From: Chimonanthus salicifolius | Lineage: Eukaryota > Streptophyta > Magnoliopsida > Laurales > Calycanthaceae | Direction of reading: 5' to 3' | DNA length: 64,000 nt | Assembly: GCA_013350335.1 (NCBI GenBank) | Contig: CM023541.1 | Coordinates: 66,071,999-66,135,998, forward strand | Shown here: positions 33,260 to 43,530 of the stretch, piece after piece | How the letters are laid out: every line of letters begins with the position of its first letter | Position numbering within the stretch: position 1 is the stretch's first letter | Position numbers and translations under genes: made by a program | Notes under the pieces: model-generated | The model's input: only the letters and a program-made list of their open reading frames with translations | The model's database searches: none | Told to the model about the DNA's origin: nothing

Positions 33260-33689
33260 TGTAACACCCCAGAATTTCAATCCGCTAATTCAATATAATT
33301 TCCCTTAATGATGACGAATGAATAAGGCTGATACTATGTATTAGGTAAAATGAGGAAAAAAATAATTAAGTAAGAATGTGAGATTAGAGGGATGATGGAG
33401 TAATTAAGCGAGATTTAAGAAAGACTAAATTAAGGGATGATTTAGTTAAATAATTTTGAAAGTGGAGTGGAACATAATTAATTAAATTAATTAATGGAAT
33501 TTTAGTGATTAGTTAATTAAGAGGGATTAGGGTGATTTAATTAAGTTACTAATTTAATTTGATAATACTCGATGTAATGGATTTTTAATTAATAAAAATT
33601 AATTAATGATGTGGCGAAGGTGTCACATAAGTGATGACGTGGCAAGGCATGATGAGGTGACATGCCACATGACAAGATAAGGATGAAAG

Positions 33690-33830
33690 TAACATCACCA
33701 CCTCACCTTTAGTTTGGACCAATGAGTGCTCTCCACCTGACCACCCCACCTTTAGCTTAGACCAATCCACCTCACCACCCCACCTTTAGTTTGGACCAAT
33801 AAGTGCTCCCCACCTCACCACCTTTAGATT
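33690..33830. repeat. Minisatellite of CCACCTTTAG-type units in LTR K
   Basis: Three to four imperfect units carry CACCTTTAGTTTGGACCAAT and CTCCACCTCACCAC, at a spacing of about 35-50 bp. Confidence 0.75.
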
Positions 33831-34836
33831 TTGTTTTTTGACTAAAAAGCAAAAGGAGGATAAGGTAGAGAAACAAGCAAAAAGGAGAGGAGGAAAAGCT
33901 AGGACTCCATTTCTACCTCTTTTCCTCCATTCTCTTTTGCTATCCTCCTCCTCCTCCTTTTTCTTCTCTAAAAGTCTGAAGCAAGAAAGAGAGAGAGAGC
34001 TGGAAATTTCTCTTCCTCTTCCTCTCTTTGGCGCAAATATCTCTTGAAAGCTTGGAGCTTGGAAAAAGGAAGGAAGGACTTGAAGACTTGATTAGAGTTT
34101 GAACAAGTAGGTTCTCTTGTAACGCCCCGCCCTTTTTCACCCGTTTTTCGAAAATCAGAGTCTATTTTTTTTTTTGAAATAGAAGAGTGAGAGAGGGCGC
34201 GGACGCCACGACGTGAGTTAAGTCCGAGCTTCTAAAGCCCGGCCCTTAACTGGCCAACCCCACGCGTGCGCAGAACAAAGTCCACGAGTACGGTTCACGC
34301 GTAGGAAGTAAGCTCGCGGAATATAGTTACATGCGGAACATTATAATAGATGATATCCTACCGGTTTTAGATAGAAGGGAAGATACAACATTAAATTACC
34401 AAAATACTCCCATGTTCATGATTATATCTCAAAATGTTAACATACAGAATTTAATCCAGACCATAGTAATAAATCCAAAATTATTACAATTCAACAAGCT
34501 ATGCTACTTGAGTTATAACATTTCCAAAATAAAACTTGATAAACAAAGTAGCCGCTTCCCCATGCCCCTAAGCCTGACTCCCGTCACGTCCATTGTTTCC
34601 TCCGTCTCCTGTATCACCAGCTAGGGTGGAAGTAGGCGTTAGTCAACACGCCCAGTAGGACTCCGAGTAGGGCTAGCACATGGATTAGTGATAATACACA
34701 TACCGATAAAATAACATTTAACAACATAAGCATGTGATGAATGCTATGCCATGGGTGCTTATGTTATGTGTCCCACCCATCATCTACATCATCACGAAAT
34801 ATCTAATCCCCCTTGACGGCAAATCCTCGTCAAGGT

Positions 34837-35068
34837 GTCCCCATGCTTGCTTCTCGGTCGCCCCGACGGAGCATGGACTCCGGTGATACCATATCAATGT
34901 CCCCATGTCTGTTCTCGGTCGCCCCGACGAAGCATGGACTCCGGTGATACCATATCAATGTCCCCATGTCTGTTCTCGGTCGCCCTGACGGAGCATGGAC
35001 TCCGGTGATGCCATATCAATGTCCCCATGTCTGTTCTCGGTCGCCCCGACGGATCATGGACTCCGGTT
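34837..35068 (-). repeat. Four tandem ~61-bp CCGTCGGGGCGACCGAGAA modules (J 3' LTR)
   Basis: Plus-strand marker TGTCTGTTCTCGGTCGCCC recurs every 61 bp; the first unit is a variant (CTTGCTTCTCGGTCGCCC). The 5' LTR has the same four units at 41756-41985. Confidence 0.9.
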
Positions 35069-35718
35069 TGTTTATTTTTTTCCGCCCATGCCATGCATGA
35101 GATGTAGTGCATTATGCTATGTAGTATATATAGATAAACCATAATTTTGATATACCATACATAGCCATATAGTGCATAATGTAAAAATATAATCCATATG
35201 ATTCATAACTTAAAACTCGTCATAAGATAAATAACAATCATAAATCCATCATAAGCCAAACCAAAATAATTTAAAATACCATCATATATGCATCGCTTAG
35301 AAAAAGGTAGGAATCCTACCAAGTACTGATAACGTCTTTTTTTGTTCTCATCCGATAATTCGGGTCGCCGTTCGCGTACCGTTGTGATGTGCCAATACCT
35401 TATTATACATTTCCCAAGTTAGTTTATATCTTATCCATGATTAAGTCTCTAACTGATCATAAACCTATGTTCATTGATGATCTTTAACCACATTACAAGA
35501 TTACCATAATCAGCCCTTATCTTGGTCTTTTTTTTTTTTCCATTAATTTCAACACGTATATAATTCAATCCATAACTGATCTATACACCTAGATCCATTA
35601 ATGACCTACCAATCATGTCATGAGATCATTAGAATCAGCCCCTTTAATTCAATATCATCCCTATTTATCCTACCGGATTAGTGGTGTCTTAGAAAATACT
35701 CAAAAACTGTACATTCCA

Positions 35719-36740
35719 ATTCAATCGAGTGAATCTCAGATTCAGTCGGTTGATTTTGAATCAAATCGTCTGTTTGTCTATCAGTTCAGTTTCAGTCGAC
35801 TGAAATACACATTCAGTCGGCTGAAACATGGTTCATACCATTTCAGTCGACTGAATCACAGATTCAGTCGGCTGATTTTGAATCAGATTATCTGTTTGTT
35901 CTGCCAGTCTATTTTCAGTCGACTGAATCATAGATTCAATCGGCTGAACCATTAACCATCCATTTACGTGCTTAATACGCATTCCTTCAGTCGACTGAAT
36001 CATATATTCAGTCGGCTGAAACTTCCAGAACCCTTTTCTTGTCCGAGACGTTTGAGTTCAGTCGACTGAATCATAAGATTCAGTCGGCTGAAACTCCCAG
36101 AAACTCCTTTTGTTTTCAGTCACCATTAGTTCAGTCGACTGAAACTCTAGTTCAGTCGGCTGAATCATGAGTTCAGTCGACTGAATCTCAGATTCAGTCG
36201 GTTGATTTTGAATCAAATCGTCTGTTTGTCTGTCAGTTCAGTTTCAGTCGACTGAAATACACATTCAGTCGGCCGAAACATGGTTCATACCATTTCAGTC
36301 GACTGAGTCACAGATTCAGTCGGCTGATTTTGAATCAGATTATCTGTTTATTCTGCCAGTCTATTTTCAGTCGACTGAATCATAGATTCAGTCGGCTGAA
36401 CCGTCAACCATCCATTTACGTGTTTAATACGCATTCCTTCAGTCGACTGAATCATATATTCAGTCGGCTGAAACTTCCAAAACCCTTTTCTTGTCCGAGA
36501 CGTCTGTGTTCAGTCGACTGAATCATAAGATTCAGTCGGCTGAAACTCCCAGAAACTCCTTCTGTTTTCAGTCACCATTAGTTCAGTCGACTGAAACTCT
36601 AGTTTAGTCGGCTGAAACTCCCAGAAGCTCGTTTCTGATTCGTCCATTGTCAGTTCAGTCGGCTGAAACTCCTAGAACTTCGTTTCTTGTTCGTTCATTA
36701 TCTGTTCAGTCGACTGAATCTCTGATTCAGTTGACTGACT
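35719..36740. repeat. Expanded TTCAGTCGACTGAA palindrome array (J 3' LTR)
   Basis: Roughly two dozen copies of TTCAGTCGACTGAA or TTCAGTCGGCTGAA, mostly in pairs: TTCAGTCGACTGAATC, a short loop, then GATTCAGTCGGCTGAA, which can fold into a hairpin with a 15-16 bp stem. TTCAGTCGACTGAA is itself a perfect palindrome. A segment of about 440 bp occurs twice (from ~35740 and again from ~36185). The 5' LTR has it once. Confidence 0.93.
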
Positions 36741-37930
36741 GTTTCATCAGTCCTTTCCATTGCATGTTTTGGACTTCCTTCCTTCGCGATTTCTCTTAAA
36801 ATATTCCATTTTTAACCATTACGAAACTTAGTATCATGTTTAGAGATACTTACAACCCGTGGCTCTCCCGGTTGTCTCTTGCTCCTCTTGTTCCTTATTC
36901 TTTCCCTTTCTCCTTCTTCTTTCTTCTTGATACCCGGCCAGTGGTGAGTTTGATCGAGGTAAGATTACCAGGGTTTTGATTCGGCTAATGGTAGGGTTAG
37001 ATTTTTGAGAGAGAGAGATAGAGAGAGAGAGAAAGAGGAGATGAAGACAATATCTCAAGCTTGGGTCTTGGGTGATCGGCCAACTCTTAGCTTCTTCTTC
37101 CCTTCGTTCTAATTTCCTTTCTCTTCTTTTCTCCTTAGTGTTTTCTTTGGAAGAGAGGGGAGGACGGTTTTGGTGTGTGAGGGAGAGTGGGAGAGAGAGA
37201 TGGGTGTCATGATTTGTTTGACTCCCTCCACCAACCAAGCATGGAGGGAAGTATGGGCTTGCATGCCCCCATTTTTAGGGCCATTGTCCCCTTTAGTGGA
37301 GGTGGTTGGGGGATGAGTTTGAGTCCCAACTCATTCCAATGAGTTTGGTGAGTCAAGTAAGATGGAGACCATCTTGACTCACCCCATTTCCTATGTGACT
37401 CACTTAATTATTTAATTTATTATTTAACTTAGCCCCTTTTATTTTATAATTTAATTGCTATTTAATTCCCTTCAATTCCTTTATGAATCCACCCATGGTT
37501 GACTAAGTCAACCATAGTGGTCGGCCCCACCAATTTCTTGGTCCATTGGGTCCCATATATCTCTTTGACCCAAATTGGCTATCTTTGACCCAATTACTTA
37601 CCATTGACCAATTAAATGTATTAATTCCAATTCATGGTTTATTGGGTAAACATTGGGCCCATGGCCCAACTAAATTTATTTTCTTACCATTTACCTTGGA
37701 GTTTGAATCAATTTGATCCGTTGGGTCCCACATGGTTATCGGCCCACTTTGACCATTATTGACCCTTTAAATGAATCCTATCAAATCCATGGTCCATTGG
37801 GCCATACTTGGGCCTTTGTCCATATTTTGATCCATTTAACATCCATGACATCAAAATCTCCATTTTCCATTATTAAAACAAATAATTGCCACATATATAT
37901 TGATTTAGAAATTCGGGCTATTACAATAGA

Positions 37931-37940
37931 ATCCTCTTTT
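37931..37940 (-). other. Polypurine tract of J
   Basis: The minus strand reads AAAAGAGGAT, five bases before the 3' LTR start. It is the same tract as at 743 in the left-end element. Confidence 0.8.
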
Positions 37941-37987
37941 AAAATTTTCGTCCTGAAGATTCGAGTGAAGTAGGGGTTCTAAACAAC

Positions 37988-39025
37988 TCATGTAAAGAGC
38001 TCCGGATAAGCGGCTTTCATCTCCGACTCAAGTTCCCAAGTGGTCTCTTCATTGCCATGTCGTTCCCATACCACTTTGACGAATTGAATGGCGCGGTTCC
38101 GCAGTACTCTCTGTTCACTCCCGATTACTCTGACCGGCTTCTCCACATATGTCACATCGCTTTTTACATCGATGTCTTGAACATTTATCACATGAGAAGG
38201 ATCAGGGTTATACTTCCTCAGCATAGATACATGGAATACATCATGTCGAGATGATAATTGTGGAGGGAACGCTAACTGATAAGCTACTCCTCCCACCCTC
38301 TTCAGTATCGGAAACGGCCCCACAAATCTAGGCGACAGTTTTCCTTTCTTTCCGAACCTCATGTGCCCTTTCCGTGGCGAGACTTTTAAGAACACTAAGT
38401 CTCCCACCTCAAACTCGAGGAACCTTCTCCTCTTGTCGGCATAGCTCTTCTGACGGCTCTGTGCAGTGAGTAGATGTTGCCGTATCAACTTAATCTGTGT
38501 TGTAGTCTCCGTAACCAAATCCGGCCCAATCAATGCAGGCTCACCGGTCTCTATCCAACACACTGACGATCTACACGGCCTACCATACAAGGCCTTAAAT
38601 GGAGCCATCTGGAGGCTTGCCTGGTAACTGTTATTGTAAGAGAACTCCACCAGTGGCAAATGATCTTCCCATCTGTCCTTGAAGTCTAGCATGCATGCTC
38701 TTAGCATATCCTCCAGTGTCTGTATCGTCCTCTCTGACTGTCCATCAGTTTGTGGATGAAATGTTGTGCTAGTTAATACTTCGGTCCCCATAGCCGACTG
38801 CAGGCCCTGCCATACTCTGCAGGTGAATCGGCCATCCCTGTCGGACACAATAGACCGGGGAATACCATGCAACCTGATGATTTCTCTGATGAATCTGTCA
38901 TCTTGATGGGAAGGAAATGTGCAGACTTGGTCAATCGGTCCACTATGACCCATATCGCATCGTTGCCCTTGGATGACCTTGGCAACCCTGTTACAAAATC
39001 CATGGATATGTGTTCCCATTTCCAT
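37988..39025 (-). CDS. J integrase core end, GPY/F motif and chromodomain-like tail
   Basis: A 345-codon frame; the first ~45 residues are out-of-frame integrase and the authentic part starts near [10 protein letters not shown]. It contains the second catalytic Asp (residue 62, VSDRDG) and the catalytic Glu (residue 98, QSERT) with 35 residues between them, as in the DD35E family. Then come the LYGRPCRS segment, the GPY/F-type [11 protein letters not shown] near 235-245, and a C-terminal [22 protein letters not shown], the diverged chromodomain of Tekay/Del-type chromoviruses that is thought to direct integration. It ends with a stop 60 bases before the polypurine tract. It is joined upstream only through a frameshift near 38889. 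Confidence 0.9.
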   Translation of the reverse strand: MEMGTHIHGFCNRVAKVIQGQRCDMGHSGPIDQVCTFPSHQDDRFIREIIRLHGIPRSIVSDRDGRFTCRVWQGLQSAMGTEVLTSTTFHPQTDGQSERTIQTLEDMLRACMLDFKDRWEDHLPLVEFSYNNSYQASLQMAPFKALYGRPCRSSVCWIETGEPALIGPDLVTETTTQIKLIRQHLLTAQSRQKSYADKRRRFLEFEVGDLVFLKVSPRKGHMRFGKKGKLSPRFVGPFPILKRVGGVAYQLAFPPQLSSRHDVFHVSMLRKYNPDPSHVINVQDIDVKSDVTYVEKPVRVIGSEQRVLRNRAIQFVKVVWERHGNEETTWELESEMKAAYPELFT

Positions 39026-40554
39026 TCTGGCACCGGTAAGGGTGCGAGTAAGCCCGGTGGTTTCTGATGTTCTGCCTTAACTTGTTGACAAGTTAGGCAA
39101 CGAGCAACAAACTTTGCCACATCTTTCTTAAGTCCATGCCACCAATAGTGCCTTTTAAGATCATGATACATCTTGGTGCGGCCCGGGTGGATAGAGAGTT
39201 TGGTTTGGTGTGCTTCAATTAGCAACTCTCTTCTGCAATTCTTAGGTACATATGTCCTGCCTCGAAACATAAGACCTTGTCCTGGTCGCAACTCCCACTC
39301 CAGTACAATCTCACCGGTAGACATTTTAGCCCAAATCTCCTCCACTTCTGGATTTGTCCGTTGCTCCCGTTCAATCTCGAAGACCATGTGGGATCGTATG
39401 ATCAAATTATATATGGTCCCATGATTATTGAGGTAGAGTTTAAACTCTCTGATGGTATTCAGTACCTCCCATTCCGTTCTGATCATGCTGGCTACTGTCG
39501 CATGTGACAAGCGGCTGAGGGCATCTGCCACTTTGTTCGCCTTACCAGGATGATACCGAAGTGCGAACTCATAATCCGCCAGATATTCCATCCATCTGCG
39601 CTGTCTCATGTTGTCTTTCTGATCAAACAAGTATTTCAGACTCTTGTGATCCGAGAACACTTCAAACTTTTCACCATAGAGGTAGTGTCTCCAGCTTTTG
39701 AGAGCGAAGACCACTGCTGCTAGTTCTAGGTCATGTGTGGGATAATGGCATTCATGAATTTTCAACTGTCTTGACCCGTACGCCACTGTACGATTACCTT
39801 GACTGAGTGTACACCCCAGTTCCTCACCGGAGGCATCACAGTACACTTCATAATTTCTGCCTCTTTCCGGCAAGATCAGAATAGGAGCGGTTGTAAGCCT
39901 CTCCTTAAGCTCCTCAAATCTTTGATTGCACAGATTGGACCACTCAAACTTGACTCCTTTCTGAGTGAGTCGGGTAAGTGGAGCTGCAATCTTGGAGAAG
40001 TCCATGATGAATTTCCGATAATAACCGGCCAATCCCAGAAAACTGCGGATCTCGGTCACATTTGTCGGCGCTTTCCATTCCTTGACTGCTGCCACCTTAG
40101 CCGGGTCCACGGCGATATCTACTTCCCACCAACTACTGGCATCTTCGATCAGCTGAGAGGTGGCCAGTAAAATTTTATCAATAGGACTGGAAATTTGGAG
40201 CAGATTAAAGATCTGTGTGATCCTCTTTAACCAGTGTTCCGCTCCAACAGCCCCTTCTGTGCCCCTGAAGTAGGGAGGGTGCTGTTGTTGAAAATCCTTG
40301 ACCATTTTCCTTTTACTGGGGTCTCTGGCGGTCGCATTTCCGCTTGAGTGTTGTTGGAGAGCAGAAGCGACTGCCGCTTGAACTACATCCCTTAACTCGG
40401 GAGGTACACCTTGTATGTTTATACTGTTTTGTCCCTCGGCTGGATGAGGTGGTGGCACCTCCTCTTGATGCAGTGGGTGCACTTCCTCTTGATGAGGTGG
40501 TGGTACCTCCTCTTCTACCTGGGGATTTCTGAGAGTTCTTCTTCTTGGTGGCAT
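38773..40554 (-). CDS. J chimeric gag-RNase H-integrase polyprotein (protease and RT core deleted)
   Basis: 593 codons starting [10 protein letters not shown]. Residues 1-144 are gag N-terminus ([13 protein letters not shown], ending SSWWE). At about residue 145 (near 40115) it passes in frame into the RT thumb ([27 protein letters not shown]), so the rest of gag, the zinc knuckle, protease and the RT catalytic domain are missing. RNase H follows (Asp240 in YCDASG, Glu277, Asp302 in FSDHKSL, Asp344 in ADALSR), then the integrase zinc finger (His449, His456, Cys486, Cys489) and first catalytic Asp519. After DSSE (~residue 557) the frame is wrong: compared with the left-end copy, about 26 bases are missing near 38889. 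The last 36 residues are nonsense. Confidence 0.92.
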   Translation of the reverse strand: MPPRRRTLRNPQVEEEVPPPHQEEVHPLHQEEVPPPHPAEGQNSINIQGVPPELRDVVQAAVASALQQHSSGNATARDPSKRKMVKDFQQQHPPYFRGTEGAVGAEHWLKRITQIFNLLQISSPIDKILLATSQLIEDASSWWEVDIAVDPAKVAAVKEWKAPTNVTEIRSFLGLAGYYRKFIMDFSKIAAPLTRLTQKGVKFEWSNLCNQRFEELKERLTTAPILILPERGRNYEVYCDASGEELGCTLSQGNRTVAYGSRQLKIHECHYPTHDLELAAVVFALKSWRHYLYGEKFEVFSDHKSLKYLFDQKDNMRQRRWMEYLADYEFALRYHPGKANKVADALSRLSHATVASMIRTEWEVLNTIREFKLYLNNHGTIYNLIIRSHMVFEIEREQRTNPEVEEIWAKMSTGEIVLEWELRPGQGLMFRGRTYVPKNCRRELLIEAHQTKLSIHPGRTKMYHDLKRHYWWHGLKKDVAKFVARCLTCQQVKAEHQKPPGLLAPLPVPEWKWEHISMDFVTGLPRSSKGNDAIWVIVDRLTKSAHFLPIKMTDSSEKSSGCMVFPGLLCPTGMADSPAEYGRACSRLWGPKY

Positions 40555-41020
40555 TTCCTAAGTCATTGAAAAAAAATATCAACTTAGTTCTTTTCGTAAC
40601 ATTGTTGCGTTCATATTTAGCTTTGAAGACATTGCTAATATACCCATACTTAGTTTTGAGGGGATAATTCCTAAGGATTAAGTGTTGTCTCTCATATTGG
40701 GGAAAATTGCCAAATATGCATACTTGGTTTTGGGGAAAAACTTCCCAGATAACTATGTTTGTCCACTTTTGTGAAGTTGGGGAAAATTTTCCTATGTCTG
40801 ATAAATCCATCAATGTTATAATGATTGTACTTCCCTTACTATCATTTTCTTGCGTCAAATGTGACGTTCAGATTGAATGTTTCAGTCTGAGTCAATCGAA
40901 GTAGATTAATCCGGCCCCCGTGCAGCGGACTCCGAAGAATCGGTCAATTGGGATTCTTATCTGTCAATGAGACGTGAAACCGTCTTAATCATACTTCGAG
41001 AGATTCATTCTTCCGATTTT
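40555..41020 (-). other. J leader between PBS and gag start
   Basis: The first part matches the leader at 5017-5210. The rest has repeated TTTTCCCC/AACTAAGTATG modules, and an A-rich/T-run (40565-40580) precedes the gag ATG at 40554. No other gene is seen. Confidence 0.75.
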
Positions 41021-41032
41021 GCTCTGATACCA
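41021..41032 (-). other. PBS of J (initiator tRNA-Met type)
   Basis: The minus strand reads TGGTATCAGAGC, two bases after the 5' LTR end (TTACA, then GT). Confidence 0.93.
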
Positions 41033-41538
41033 ACTGTAACGCCCCGCCCTTTTTCACCCGTTTTCCGAAAATCAGAGTCTATTTTTTTTTTTTGAAATAG
41101 AAGAGTGAGAGAGGGCGCGGACGCCACGACGCGAGTTAAGTCCGAGCTTCTAAAGCCCGGCCCTTAACTGGCCAACCCCACACGTGCGCGGAACAAAGTC
41201 CATGAGTACGGTTCACACGTAGGAAGTAAGCTCGTGGAATATAGTTACATGCGGAACATTATAATAGACGATATCCTACCGGTTTTAGATAGAAGGGAAG
41301 ATACAACATTAAATTACCAAAATACTCCCATGTTCATGATTATATCTCAAAATGTTAACATACAGAATTTAATCCAGACCATAGTAATAAATCCAAAATT
41401 ATTACAATTCAACAAGCTATGCTACTTGAGTTATAACATTTCCAAAATAAAACTTGATAAACAAAGTAGCCGCTTCCCCACGCCCCTAAGCCTGACTCCC
41501 GTCATGTCCATTGTTTCCTCCGTCTCCTGTATCACCAG

Positions 41539-43344
41539 CTAGGGTGGAAGTAGGGCGTTAGTCAACACGCCCAGTAGGACTCCGAGTAGGGCTAGCACAT
41601 GGATTAGTGATAATACACATACCGATAAAATAACATATAACAAAATAAGCATGTGATGAATGCTATGCCATGGGTGCTTATGTTATGTGTCCCACCCATC
41701 ATCTACATCATCACGAAATATCTAATCCCCCTTGACGGCAAATCCTCGTCAAGGTGTCCCCATGCTTGCTTCTCGGTTGCCCCGACGGAGCATGGACTCC
41801 GGTGATACCACATCAATGTCCCCATGTCTGTTCTCGGTCGCCCCGACGAAGCATGGACTCCGGTGATACCATATCAATGTCCCCATGTCTGTTCTCGGTC
41901 GCCCCGACGGAGCATGGACACCGGTGATGCCATATCAATGTCCCCATGTCTGTTTTCGGTCGCCCCGACGGAGCATGGACTCCGGTTTGTTTATTTTTTT
42001 CCGCCCATGCCATGCATGAGATGTAGTGCATTATGCTATGTAGTATATATAGATAAACCATAATTTTGATATACCATACATAGCCATATAGTGCATAATG
42101 TAAAAATATAATCCATATGATTCATAACTTAAAACTCGTCATAAGATAAATAACAATCATAAATCCATCATAAGCCAAACCAAAATAATTTAAAATACCA
42201 TCATATATCCATCGCTTACAAAAAGGTAGAAATCCTACCAAGTACTGATAACATCTTTTTTTGTTCTCGTCCGATAATTCGGGTCGCCGTTCGCGTACCG
42301 TTGCGATGTGCCAATACCTTATTATACATTTCCCAAGTTAGTTTATATCTTATCCATGATTAAGTCTCTAACTGATCATAAACCTATGTTCATTGATGAT
42401 CTTTAACCACATTACAAGATTACCATAATCAGCCCTTATCTTGGTCTCTTTTTTCTTTTTTCCATTAATTTCAACACGTATATAATTCAATCCATAACTG
42501 ATCTATACACCTAGATCCATTAATGACCTACCAATCATGTCATGAGATCATTAGAATCAGCCCCTTTAATTCAATATCATCTCCATTTATCCTACCGGAT
42601 TAGTGGTGTCTTAGAAAATACTCAAAAACTGTACATTCCAATTCAGTCGACTGAATCTCAGATTCAGTCGGTTGATTTTGAATCAGATCGTCTGTTTGTC
42701 TGTCAGTTCAGTTTCAGTCGACTGAAATACACATTCAGTCGGCTGAAACATGGTTCATACCATTTCAGTTGACTGAATCACAGATTCAGTCGGCTGATTT
42801 TGAATCAGATTATCTGTTTGTTCTGCCAGTCTATTTTCAGTCGACTGAATCATAGATTTAGTCGGCTGAACCATCAACCATCCATTTACGTGTTTAATAC
42901 GCATTCCTTCAGTCGACTGAATCATATATTCAGTCGGCTGAAACTTCCAGAACCCTTTTCTTGTCCGAGACGTTTGTGTTCAGTCGACTGAATCATAAGA
43001 TTCAGTCGGCTGAAACTCCCAGAAACTCCTTCTGTTTTCAGTCACCATTAGTTCAGTCGACTGAAACTCTAGTTCAGTCGGCTGAAACTCCCAGAAGCTC
43101 GTTTCTGATTCGTCCATTGTCAGTTCAGTCGGCTGAATCCCTGATTCAGTCGGCTGAAACTCCCAGAACTTCGTTTCTGGTTCGTTCATTATCTGTTCAG
43201 TCGACTGAATCTCTGATTCAGTCGACTGACTTTTTCGTCAGTCCTTTCCATTGCATGTTTTGGACTTCCTTCCATTGCGATTTCTCTTAAAATATTCCAT
43301 TTTTAACCATTACGAAACTTAGTATCTTGTTTAGAGATACTTAC
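41539..43344 (-). other. Predicted LTR-resident intron (J 5' LTR)
   Basis: Donor GTAAGT at 43344-43339, acceptor AG at 41540-41539 after CTAACGCCCTACTTCCACCCTAG. Being in the 5' LTR, upstream of PBS and gag, this is the copy that would matter for the element's own transcript. Confidence 0.45.
42640..43235. repeat. TTCAGTCGACTGAA palindrome array (J 5' LTR)
   Basis: Same array as in the 3' LTR but with a single copy of the ~440-bp segment. It has about fifteen palindromic or near-palindromic motifs, many as hairpin pairs with ATA- or TAA-type loops. Confidence 0.93.
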
Positions 43345-43494
43345 AACCCGTGGCTCTCCCGGTTGTCTCTTGCTCCTCTTGTTCCTTATTCTTTCCCTTT
43401 CTCCTTCTTCTTTCTTCTTGATACCAGGCCAGTGGTGAGTTTGATCGGGGTAAGATTACCAGGGTTTTGATTCGGCTAATGGTAGGGTTAAATT

Positions 43495-43530
<36 letters not shown>

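Larger units (their letters stand above)
34621..36853 (-). other. Predicted LTR-resident intron (J 3' LTR)
   Basis: On the minus strand, donor GGGTTGTAAGTATCTC; acceptor CTAACGCCTACTTCCACCCTAG with AG at 34622-34621. Length is 2,233 bp, against 1,806 bp in the 5' LTR, because of the expanded array. Confidence 0.45.
34118..37925 (-). mobile_element. 3' LTR of J
   Basis: Length 3,808 bp, against 3,385 bp for the 5' LTR; the excess is in the palindrome array at 35719-36740. It keeps the minus-strand donor (36853-36848), the acceptor at 34621, the CTTGACG/CGTCAAG hairpin (34810-34832) and stem-loop 1 with arms ACGCGTG and CACGCGT, a paired variant of the E1 stem. Confidence 0.95.

Noticed and set aside
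35719..36740. CRISPR-like array of short repeats and spacers
   Set aside because: Repeats are palindromic and variable, spacers are themselves similar between units, and the array is inside a plant LTR and duplicated between LTRs.
37988..40554. Element J as a host gene with chromodomain
   Set aside because: Paired LTRs, PBS, polypurine tract and target duplication show that it is a retrotransposon.
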